From the NCBI GenBank assembly GCA_002420015.1, contig DIHF01000011.1:1-33107 (forward strand): 33,107 nt of DNA, read 5' to 3'. Shown piece by piece: positions 6,584-13,634 of the stretch (positions within the stretch are counted from its first letter, which is position 1; each line of letters starts with the position of its first letter). Origin of the DNA: Micavibrio sp. UBA5703. Its GTDB lineage: Bacteria > Pseudomonadota > Alphaproteobacteria > Micavibrionales > Micavibrionaceae. The position numbers and the translations under genes were made by a program. The notes beneath the pieces are model-generated. The model saw nothing but the letters and a program-made list of their open reading frames with translations. It had not been told where the DNA came from and did no database searches.

Positions 6584-7648
6584 ATGTCGATGAAGGAAAA
6601 ACTTGCGTCCATCCGGGCGCGCCATGAGGAGCTTGCGGCTTTGATGTCGCGGGGTGGCCTCAGCGGTCAGGAATTCAGCAAGATGTCGATGGAATACGCC
6701 AACCTCGATCCGGTCGTGGCGGCTATCGTCGAGTACGACAAGGCGCTGGCAGAGCGCGAGAGCCTTCAGGAGCTTTTGAACGATCCCGAAATGAAGGATA
6801 TGGCTGGCGAGGATCTGCGCGGGATCAACAAGCGCCTGCCGGATCTTGAAAAGCAGATATACATGGCGCTGATCCCGAAGGACGCAGACGACACCAAGAA
6901 CGTCATTTTAGAAATACGTGCCGGAACGGGCGGTGAGGAAGCTGCGCTATTCGCTGGCGATCTGTTCCGCATGTATAAGGGATTTGCCGCCAAGATGGGC
7001 TGGAAGCTGGAGGTGATGGAAACCTCGGAAAGCGATCTTGAAGGGTATAAGGAGATTATCGCCGAGGTCAGCGGCCGCGACGTTTATGCCAAGCTGAAAT
7101 ATGAGTCCGGCGTTCACCGCGTCCAGCGCATTCCCAAAACAGAAGCGGGCGGGCGGATACACACCTCGGCGGCTACGGTGGCCATTTTGCCGCAGGCCGA
7201 GGAGATCGACATCCAGATCGACCCCAAGGATTTGCGCGTCGATACTTATCGCTCACAAGGCGCGGGCGGTCAGCACGTCAACACGACGGACAGCGCTGTG
7301 CGGATCACGCATATTCCTACAGGGGTTGTCGTGGAGATGCAGGAGGAACGCTCCCAGCACAAAAACCGCGCCAAGGCGATGAAGGTTTTGCTGACTCGGA
7401 TTTACGATCAGCAGCGCAGCAAACTGGCTGAGGAAAGAGCCAGCGACAGAAAATCGCAGGTGGGGTCGGGTGATCGTTCGGAGAGAATTCGCACTTACAA
7501 CTATCCGCAAAGTCGCGTGACCGATCATCGTATCAATTTGACGTTGTACAAGCTCGATGATGTCATGCGCGGCGAGTCCTTGAACGAAATTATCGACGCG
7601 CTTACCGCCGAGGATCATGCGGCAAAGCTGGCAGAGCTCAATTCTTGA
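6584..7648 (+). CDS. prfA: Peptide chain release factor 1
   Basis: A 354-residue class I release factor that reads UAA and UAG and triggers peptidyl-tRNA hydrolysis. The catalytic GGQ is at 228-230 (SQGAGGQHVNTTDSAVRITH). The stop-codon reading loop has the RF1-type PxT tripeptide (PKT, in HRVQRIPKTEAGGRIHTSA) rather than the SPF of RF2. EIRAGTGGEEAALFAGDLFRMY is the domain 2 signature. Start is ATG 6584 or the ATG two codons later, and no strong ribosome site is visible, so translation may be coupled to rodZ. Its stop TGA overlaps the TTG start of prmC, the enzyme that methylates the Gln of this GGQ. Confidence 0.98.
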   Translation: MSMKEKLASIRARHEELAALMSRGGLSGQEFSKMSMEYANLDPVVAAIVEYDKALAERESLQELLNDPEMKDMAGEDLRGINKRLPDLEKQIYMALIPKDADDTKNVILEIRAGTGGEEAALFAGDLFRMYKGFAAKMGWKLEVMETSESDLEGYKEIIAEVSGRDVYAKLKYESGVHRVQRIPKTEAGGRIHTSAATVAILPQAEEIDIQIDPKDLRVDTYRSQGAGGQHVNTTDSAVRITHIPTGVVVEMQEERSQHKNRAKAMKVLLTRIYDQQRSKLAEERASDRKSQVGSGDRSERIRTYNYPQSRVTDHRINLTLYKLDDVMRGESLNEIIDALTAEDHAAKLAELNS

Positions 7649-8487
7649 AAGACATCTACAAAAGCGCAAAAGAATCTTTGGCGCGAGGCGGCGTAGATAC
7701 GCCCGACCTTGATGCGCGTATAATTTTGCGCACCATTCTCGGCATTACCGATTCCGATTTTATTACCGGCGCCGATATAAAAGTAGAATCACATGAGCGC
7801 GATAGAATCAAAAACATGATTGAACGGCGTCTGGCGGGTGAGCCGGTATCGCGGATTCTCGGCGAGCGTGAATTCTGGGGGCTGACATTTCGAATCACGC
7901 CGGATGTTCTCGATCCGCGCCCGGACACGGAAACCATTATCGACTCAGCGCTCAAAAGATTCGGAACGAATCCGCCGAAAAAGATTCTCGATCTTGGTAC
8001 GGGATCGGGTTGCATTTTAATCGCGCTGCTCCATGAATGGCCGCAGGCGCAGGGCGTTGCGGTCGATATGTCGGAGAAGGCGCTGGCGGTTGCGGAGGAA
8101 AATGCCCGCCTTCACAAAGTCGATTCACGAATCCGTTTTATTTGCAGCGACTGGGATTCGAATCTGAATGAGTGTTTCGATCTTGTCGTTTCCAATCCGC
8201 CATACATTCCAAATCAGGTGATTGCGAATCTCGATCGCGAGGTGAGGAATCACGATCCGATTCTGGCGCTTGATGGAGGCGATAGTGGACTGCAAGCCTA
8301 TAAAAAAATTTTTTCCGGTTTGGACAGATTGATCAACGCAGAGGGAAGAGGTTTTTTTGAGATCGGCTACGATCAGCAAAACGATGTCACGCGACTCGCG
8401 GAAGACTCTGGATTTTGTGTCGAAGCTATTCATGCGGATCTGGCAGGCATAGGACGCGTCGTTGAAATATCGCGTGGGGATAAGTGA
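7645..8487 (+). CDS. prmC: Release factor glutamine N5-methyltransferase PrmC, TTG start
   Basis: A 280-residue PrmC/HemK, which methylates the GGQ glutamine of release factors. The N-terminal helical domain (residues 1-75, with ARIILRTILGITDSDFI) recognises the release factor. The SAM site is ILDLGTGSGCILIALL. The catalytic NPPY motif is at 184-187 (VVSNPPYIP), and the REFWGL...DVLDPRPDTE segment is diagnostic. The only sensible start is TTG at 7645, which overlaps the prfA stop as TTGA; no ATG occurs before the conserved N-terminal region. Oddity: the gene contains 19 GANTC sites in 843 bases, about six times chance, while prfA next door has about three. Confidence 0.97.
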   Translation: MKDIYKSAKESLARGGVDTPDLDARIILRTILGITDSDFITGADIKVESHERDRIKNMIERRLAGEPVSRILGEREFWGLTFRITPDVLDPRPDTETIIDSALKRFGTNPPKKILDLGTGSGCILIALLHEWPQAQGVAVDMSEKALAVAEENARLHKVDSRIRFICSDWDSNLNECFDLVVSNPPYIPNQVIANLDREVRNHDPILALDGGDSGLQAYKKIFSGLDRLINAEGRGFFEIGYDQQNDVTRLAEDSGFCVEAIHADLAGIGRVVEISRGDK

Positions 8488-8588
8488 TGAAATATTCCGA
8501 AGGGGAATTGATAAGGAATTTGCCTCCGGGTTACCTTGTTTTTGTTCACGCAGACAAACGCAATATGCAGCTTGGTACTTGCGTGTGA
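8487..8588 (+). CDS. Possible 33-residue mini-protein after prmC
   Basis: An ATG overlaps the last base of the prmC stop (TGATG) and opens a 33-codon frame beginning MKYSEGELIRNLPPGYLVFV and ending MQLGTCV. The composition looks protein-like and the coupling geometry is good, but there is no family I recognise. It may be a remnant, a leader peptide or chance. The rest of 8589-8700, up to the DUF4167 start, holds no gene I can support; it includes one GAGTC (8631-8635). Confidence 0.25.
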   Translation: MKYSEGELIRNLPPGYLVFVHADKRNMQLGTCV

Positions 8589-8700
8589 AACCCAACATAT
8601 TGTGTTACGACACGTCTGGGGGCTGGTCACGAGTCTCCGAATGGTGTATCGTGTACGTGTGTTGCCTTTTAATAGTTAGAGAGCGAAAACGGGATTTTTA

Positions 8701-9168
8701 ATGAGACATACAACTTCAGGAAGACGCTCGCGGCATAATGGCGGCAGGGGTAATAATAACAGTGGTGGCGGCGGTCGCCGGAGCCACCATCAGCCCCGTA
8801 TGAAGGTCTATGACAGCAACGGGCCGGATGTACGCATTCGTGGCACGGCTCATCAGGTTTGCGAGAAATATCAGATTTTGGCCAAAGATGCGGCCTCCAG
8901 CGGCAACATCGTTCTGGCGGAAAGCTATCTTCAGCACGCCGAGCATTACCAGCGTCTGATCAACGAATTTGCCGAAGAAAACGCGGCTTATTACCAAAGC
9001 CAGGGCGGTCAGCAGCAAAATCGCGAGAATTTTGGCGCGCCGCAGGATGTAAATGTTGGGGAGAACGGTGATTTATCTTTGCCTGCCAGCATATTGGGAA
9101 GACCTTCTCAACCTGAAACTCAGGAGCAGACGTCCTTTGCGAGGACGGCGGCTGAGGCGGTCGAGTAA
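8701..9168 (+). CDS. DUF4167-domain protein
   Basis: A 155-residue protein. The first 35 residues are basic and rich in Gly, Arg, Asn and His (RRSRHNGGRGNN, GGGGRRSHHQPR), which looks like an unstructured nucleic-acid-binding tail. Residues 36-97 are the conserved DUF4167 core (KVYDSNGPDVRIRGTAHQV, LAKDAASSGN, AESYLQHAEHYQRLI), predicted helical. The C-terminal third is polar and variable. This family is typical of alphaproteobacteria and usually sits between prmC and clpB, as here. Function is unknown; an RNA- or ribosome-related role is suggested only by the basic tail and the translation-factor neighbours. A good intrinsic terminator follows. Confidence 0.88.
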   Translation: MRHTTSGRRSRHNGGRGNNNSGGGGRRSHHQPRMKVYDSNGPDVRIRGTAHQVCEKYQILAKDAASSGNIVLAESYLQHAEHYQRLINEFAEENAAYYQSQGGQQQNRENFGAPQDVNVGENGDLSLPASILGRPSQPETQEQTSFARTAAEAVE

Positions 9169-9208
9169 TCTAGGTACGCCGGGCGATTTTTCCAGCGATA
9201 AATGTTTT

Positions 9209-9238
9209 AAAAAGGCTGAATTTTTTCAGCCTTTTTTC
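9209..9238 (+). terminator. Intrinsic terminator after the DUF4167 gene
   Basis: AAAAAGGCTGAA and TTCAGCCTTTTT form a stem around a short T loop, ending in a run of six T residues. It sits about 40 nt after the stop at 9168 and separates the prfA-prmC transcript from clpB. Confidence 0.85.
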
Positions 9239-9265
9239 TTGTAAAACAGCCTCAAAAATCCATAT
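9238..9265 (+). promoter_or_regulatory. clpB: Likely RpoH (sigma32) heat-shock promoter of clpB
   Basis: CTTGTAA (9238-9244) matches the sigma32 -35 CTTGAAA with one change. ATCCATAT (9258-9265) matches the CCCCATnT -10 in six positions after a 13-nt spacer. It begins at the end of the terminator T-run and lies about 45 nt before the clpB ATG. clpB is a classic RpoH target. A TATAAT at 9274-9279 could also give a housekeeping -10, but no good -35 pairs with it. Confidence 0.5.
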
Positions 9266-9310
9266 TTATCCTGTATAATTAAAGGGTAGATTTCTTTTAA
9301 AGGTACTCCC

Positions 9311-11944
9311 ATGGATTTTGACAAGCTGACCGAAAAGACCAAAGGCTTCCTGCAAAAGGCCCAGACTTTGGCGATGCGCCACAAGCACCAGTCGCTGGAG
9401 CCGGAGCACCTTTTAAAGGTTATGCTGGATGATGAGGACGGCCTGACGGTCAAGCTGGTGCAGGCGGCGGGTGGAAATGTCTCGCGCCTGAAGGGAAGTG
9501 TAGAGGCCGCGATTGCCAAATTTCCCGTCGTCGAGGGACCGGGCGCGGGCCAGATCCGTCTTTCAAGTGACGTCGCAAAGATCGTCGATAATGCGTTGGG
9601 TCTGGCTGAAAAATCTGGCGACAAATATGTCACCGCCGAGCGCGTTCTGCAGGCCATGGCTATGGCGAAAAAGACGGATGTCGCGGGAATTTTAGAGGAC
9701 GCGAAAGTTACCGATTCCGCGCTCAATAAAGCCGTCAATGACATGCGCAAGGGCCGCACCGCCGACAGCGCAACGGCGGAGGATCAGTTCGACGCGCTCA
9801 ATAAATATGCCCATGACATGACAGCCGCAGCGCGTGAAGGCAAGCTGGACCCCGTGATCGGCCGCGATGAAGAAATCCGCCGCGCCGTGCAGGTTCTCTC
9901 GCGCCGGACGAAAAACAACCCGGTTCTGATCGGAGAGCCGGGCGTCGGTAAAACCGCCATCATCGAAGGGCTGGCGCTACGGATCGTCAACGGCGATGTG
10001 CCGGAAAGCCTTAAGAACAAGCGGTTGATGTCGCTGGATCTTGGTGCGTTGCTGGCCGGGGCGAAGTTTCGCGGCGAATTCGAGGAGCGCCTGAAGGCGG
10101 TTTTGGACGAGGTTAAAACGGCTGCTGGAGAAATCGTTCTGTTTCTTGATGAATTGCACACGCTTGTTGGTGCCGGAAAGGCGGAAGGGGCGATGGATGC
10201 GGGGAATATGCTCAAACCCGCGCTGGCGCGGGGCGAATTGCATATGGTGGGCGCAACGACCCTCAATGAATACCGCAAGCATATTGAGAAGGATGCCGCG
10301 CTGGCGCGGCGGTTCCAGCCGGTTTTCATCGCCGAGCCGACCGTGGAGGATACGATTTCGATTCTGCGCGGCCTGAAGGAGAAGTACGAATTGCATCACG
10401 GCGTGCGCATCACCGACACGGCGATTGTCGCGGCGGCAACGTTGTCCAACCGTTACATCACAGACCGCTTTTTGCCGGACAAGGCGATCGACCTGATCGA
10501 CGAGGCGTCTTCAAGATTGCGCATGCAGGTTGATTCGAAGCCGGAATCCATAGATGAACTCGATAGACGTATCATTCAGTTAAAAATCGAGCGCGAGGCG
10601 TTGAAGAAAGAATCGGATAAGGCATCGAAGGAACGGCTTGTGAAGCTGGATGAGGAGCTGGGCGATCTCGAATCGAAGTCGGCCGATCTGACGGCGCAGT
10701 GGAAGGCCGAAAAGGAAAAGTTAAGTTCAGGCCAGAAGGTGACTGAGGAGCTGGACCGGGCGCGGGTCGAACTTGAACAGGCCGAGCGCGAAGGCAACTG
10801 GGCGCGGGCCAGCGAGATCAAGTACGGAAAAATTCCCGATCTTGAAAAAAGGCTGGCGCAAAGCGCGGATTCCGAATCTGGTGGTCGTTCGCATCTGATT
10901 AACGAGGAAGTCACCGAGGACGACATTGCCGGAATCGTCAGCAAGTGGACCGGCATTCCGGTCGACAAGATGCTGGAGGGCGAGCGGGAGAAACTTCTTC
11001 AGATGGAAAAAAAGATTGCGCAGCGCGTCGTCGGTCAGGATGAGGCGGTCAAGGCTGTTGCCAATGCAATCCGCAGGTCGCGGGCGGGGTTACAGGATTC
11101 ACGCCGCCCCATAGGTTCGTTTTTATTCCTTGGGCCGACAGGGGTTGGCAAGACGGAACTGACCAAGGCTTTGGCGGAATTTTTGTTCGACGACGATTCC
11201 GCGATGGTGCGGATGGATATGTCCGAATATATGGAGAAGCATTCCGTGGCACGGCTGATCGGCGCGCCGCCGGGCTATGTCGGATATGAGGAAGGCGGGG
11301 CGTTGACCGAGGCCGTGCGCCGCCGCCCGTATCAGGTTGTTTTGTTCGATGAAATCGAAAAGGCGCACCCGGATGTTTTCAACGTGTTGCTTCAGGTTCT
11401 CGACGATGGCCGCCTGACCGACGGGCAGGGGCGCACCGTCGATTTTTCAAACACGGTTATGATTATGACGTCGAATCTTGGGGCCGAGCATCTGGTGAAC
11501 CAGCCGGACGGGGCGGATGTGGAGGATGTGCGCGGCGATGTCATGGCCGCTGTCCGTGCTGCGTTCAGGCCGGAGTTCCTGAACAGGCTGGACGATATAT
11601 TGCTGTTCCGCCGCCTTGGCCGCGCCCAGATGGCCGGGATCGTCGATATCCAGCTTGGCTATTTGCACAAATTGTTGGCGGCCCGCCATATTCACTTGCG
11701 GCTGGACGACAAGGCCAAGGCATGGCTGGCCGAGCAGGGCTACGATCCGGCTTATGGCGCAAGGCCGCTGAAACGCGTGATCCAGACGAATCTCCAGAAC
11801 AAACTGGCCGAAATGATTCTGCAGGGAGACTTAAGCGACGGATCGGCTGTGAACGTTACGGTTAAAGGCAGCACGCTCGACTTTAAAATCCTTAAAGAGG
11901 CCGGGAACGATGACAAGCGCAAGGCAAGCAAGTCGGTTGCTTAA
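9311..11944 (+). CDS. clpB: ATP-dependent disaggregase ClpB
   Basis: An 877-residue Hsp100 chaperone that with DnaK resolves protein aggregates. The N-terminal Clp repeat domain covers about 1-150 (HQSLEPEHLLKVML). The first AAA+ domain has Walker A GEPGVGKT (208-215) and Walker B VLFLDELHTLVGAG. The coiled-coil middle domain of ClpB/Hsp104 (about 410-540, charged heptads) separates it from the second AAA+ domain, with Walker A GPTGVGKT (608-615) and VVLFDEIEKAHPDVFNVLLQ. No ClpP-binding loop is expected in this family. Length is slightly above the E. coli 857. It has its own terminator upstream and a probable heat-shock promoter. AAAGG precedes the ATG. Confidence 0.98.
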   Translation: MDFDKLTEKTKGFLQKAQTLAMRHKHQSLEPEHLLKVMLDDEDGLTVKLVQAAGGNVSRLKGSVEAAIAKFPVVEGPGAGQIRLSSDVAKIVDNALGLAEKSGDKYVTAERVLQAMAMAKKTDVAGILEDAKVTDSALNKAVNDMRKGRTADSATAEDQFDALNKYAHDMTAAAREGKLDPVIGRDEEIRRAVQVLSRRTKNNPVLIGEPGVGKTAIIEGLALRIVNGDVPESLKNKRLMSLDLGALLAGAKFRGEFEERLKAVLDEVKTAAGEIVLFLDELHTLVGAGKAEGAMDAGNMLKPALARGELHMVGATTLNEYRKHIEKDAALARRFQPVFIAEPTVEDTISILRGLKEKYELHHGVRITDTAIVAAATLSNRYITDRFLPDKAIDLIDEASSRLRMQVDSKPESIDELDRRIIQLKIEREALKKESDKASKERLVKLDEELGDLESKSADLTAQWKAEKEKLSSGQKVTEELDRARVELEQAEREGNWARASEIKYGKIPDLEKRLAQSADSESGGRSHLINEEVTEDDIAGIVSKWTGIPVDKMLEGEREKLLQMEKKIAQRVVGQDEAVKAVANAIRRSRAGLQDSRRPIGSFLFLGPTGVGKTELTKALAEFLFDDDSAMVRMDMSEYMEKHSVARLIGAPPGYVGYEEGGALTEAVRRRPYQVVLFDEIEKAHPDVFNVLLQVLDDGRLTDGQGRTVDFSNTVMIMTSNLGAEHLVNQPDGADVEDVRGDVMAAVRAAFRPEFLNRLDDILLFRRLGRAQMAGIVDIQLGYLHKLLAARHIHLRLDDKAKAWLAEQGYDPAYGARPLKRVIQTNLQNKLAEMILQGDLSDGSAVNVTVKGSTLDFKILKEAGNDDKRKASKSVA

Positions 11945-11965
11945 AGCTCAAATTCAACTATTTCC

Positions 11966-12024
11966 GGCCCCCCGTTGTTTAAGTTCGCAAAAAACCTTTC
12001 GGTTTTTCGCTCACCACGGGGGTG
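11966..12024 (+). terminator. Long hairpin after clpB, probable terminator
   Basis: An outer CCCCCGTTG/CCACGGGGG pairing encloses an inner stem GCAAAAAACC/GGTTTTTCGC with a TTTC loop. The structure starts about 20 nt after the clpB stop. It lacks a clear final U-run, so the inner T-rich arm may itself serve as the release site. Confidence 0.5.
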
Positions 12025-12117
12025 ACGCTTTTGGGAAAGCCTAAGCGTATTGCTTCATTAGCCATTTTCCGGTAAATTGGTGGGGTATAAGGTCCTGTCA
12101 TTCCAAGGCTTTCATTC

Positions 12118-12873
12118 ATGCCTTCCAGCCGTTTTTTGTTTTTAGCGCTTTCTTTGGGGCTTTTGCCTGTGGCGACGGCGTGCGCCTATTTTCTTGAGGA
12201 TACCTATCAGGATCTCACTATCGTAACGCCGGGTGCGCATGGAGCCGTTTGTGTCGCGGAGATCGACGGTCTGGAGTACAAATTTTCGCCGCCGGAAACG
12301 ATTTCGGTAACGAAATCGCGCAAGGATATGCTGGTCGATTGTATGGCTCCCGGCAACCGCCGCAAAAAGTTGACTGTCGAGCCGGATATTTCGGCGCTGA
12401 CGGTTGCGGGTGCGCCGGGTGCGCCGTGGGATTACGCTTCGGAGGCTATGTTTAAATATCCGGAAATTATTGAAGTGAATTTTAACGATACGCCCTGGGC
12501 CGACATGCCGCTTCCGGCGCAGAACAATCCGGACATCAAACAGCCGGAAGAATATGATCTTGAGGAATTCAGACCTGCTTTCCCCGCCATGAATGCCGAC
12601 CGCCATGTGCCGAAGGTTGAATTGCAGCGGCGCAATTTTGAACCGGCAGAGGAGAATGTTTATTACCCCGACTACGGCAAGCCGGATTCTGCGGATGGGC
12701 CGTTTTCGGATACTGTGGCCGCGCCTGCGGAAGATGGCGCTGTAAGCGACAAGGGCGATCTGATGAAGGCAAGCGGTGTCAGTGCCAACGATATGAATCC
12801 CGGCGCATACGGTCCAAGCCCTGCGTCAAAGGCTGATATTTATGGCCCGGTTCAGAACTATCCTGTTGAATAA
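12118..12873 (+). CDS. Exported protein of unknown function, possible lipoprotein
   Basis: A 251-residue protein I do not recognise. Residues 1-23 form a secretion signal (SRFLFLALSLGLLPVATAC). The cysteine at 22 lies in VATAC, a weak lipobox because -3 is Ala, so it could be a lipoprotein or simply periplasmic. Residues 30-100 look like a small beta-rich domain (DLTIVTPGAHGAVCVAEIDG, then YKFSPPETISVTKSRKDMLV) with C45 and C75 that could pair. The remainder is proline- and acid-rich with no obvious fold (DMPLPAQNNPDIKQPEEYDL). It stands alone between the clpB hairpin and the convergent NlpC gene, with only three bases between stop codons. Confidence 0.7.
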   Translation: MPSSRFLFLALSLGLLPVATACAYFLEDTYQDLTIVTPGAHGAVCVAEIDGLEYKFSPPETISVTKSRKDMLVDCMAPGNRRKKLTVEPDISALTVAGAPGAPWDYASEAMFKYPEIIEVNFNDTPWADMPLPAQNNPDIKQPEEYDLEEFRPAFPAMNADRHVPKVELQRRNFEPAEENVYYPDYGKPDSADGPFSDTVAAPAEDGAVSDKGDLMKASGVSANDMNPGAYGPSPASKADIYGPVQNYPVE

Positions 12874-12875
12874 AA

Positions 12876-13634
12876 TTACCGGATACGGCGGATGGCCGTT
12901 ATTCCGGCATATATTTTTTCCAGAGAATCCAGATTTTCGATTCTGACATCCATTGTGCGGGCCGTGGCGTTAAGGATGCTTTTATCGTCCAGCATAATGC
13001 CGACATGCCCCTTGAAGAAAACCAGATCGCCGCGTGCGGTTTCATCTTTTTCGACGGGTTTTCCTATGGCTGTTTGCTGGTCGCTGTCGCGGGGGCAGGG
13101 AACGCCGGAGCGTATAAGACTTAGTTGAACCAACGCCGAGCAATCAAGCCCCTGTGCGCTGCGCCCTCCATACAGATATGGGCATCCCAAAAACAGCAGC
13201 GCCGTTTCGACGTGATCGTTACTCGGTCCCAGAGAACTTAAGGGTGCGATATGGTCTTCATGCACCCAGCCATAGCCGGGGACGCTGACGAAACCGTCTT
13301 TTTTGTTTTTCTCATCGACAAACAACCTCGACATCATGCCAAGGTAAAGGCCGGGGCGGGTTTTGAAGCCGGGTTCGGGGTAGACATGACTCCAGCGCAG
13401 GGCGACGAAATGCGTGGCGGTATTTTTGAGTGGTTCGAGGTGGGCAGCGCGCACATAACCTTTATAACCATCCACCACGGAGGTGCCGTAGGCCCATTCG
13501 CCCTCTGTCTTTTCTACGTTGAAGGTTTCACCGAAAAGAAGTTGCGAGTCGCGGCTGCCGATTTTGGCGCCGTTGGCAGGGTCGTCGAGAAGCGCGGCGA
13601 GGGAGGCGGTGACGGTGTAAACTCTACCGCCCAT
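12876..13634 (-). CDS. NlpC/P60-family hydrolase with N-terminal SH3-like region
   Basis: A 252-residue protein. Residues 1-135 hold two SH3b-like segments (LLFGETFNVEKTEGEWAYG; GFVSVPGYGWVHEDHI), and 140-252 is the NlpC/P60 cysteine peptidase. The catalytic Cys is C165 (GLDCSALVQ) and the His is H210 (FKGHVGIMLDD). The third polar residue is N222 (LNATARTMDV), where alphaproteobacterial relatives often have His (HANAHH); Asn is a tolerated variant in the superfamily. These enzymes cleave D-gamma-glutamyl-meso-diaminopimelate bonds in murein peptides. No signal peptide is evident, so it may act on recycled muropeptides in the cytoplasm together with the overlapping aminopeptidase gene (11-nt overlap). 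AGAGGA precedes the ATG. Confidence 0.88.
   Translation of the reverse strand: MGGRVYTVTASLAALLDDPANGAKIGSRDSQLLFGETFNVEKTEGEWAYGTSVVDGYKGYVRAAHLEPLKNTATHFVALRWSHVYPEPGFKTRPGLYLGMMSRLFVDEKNKKDGFVSVPGYGWVHEDHIAPLSSLGPSNDHVETALLFLGCPYLYGGRSAQGLDCSALVQLSLIRSGVPCPRDSDQQTAIGKPVEKDETARGDLVFFKGHVGIMLDDKSILNATARTMDVRIENLDSLEKIYAGITAIRRIR

Noticed and set aside
8462..8701. 79-codon plus-strand frame overlapping the prmC end
   Set aside because: Its first part is a shifted reading of prmC and of the mini-frame at 8487; Cys- and Arg-rich content is not protein-like.
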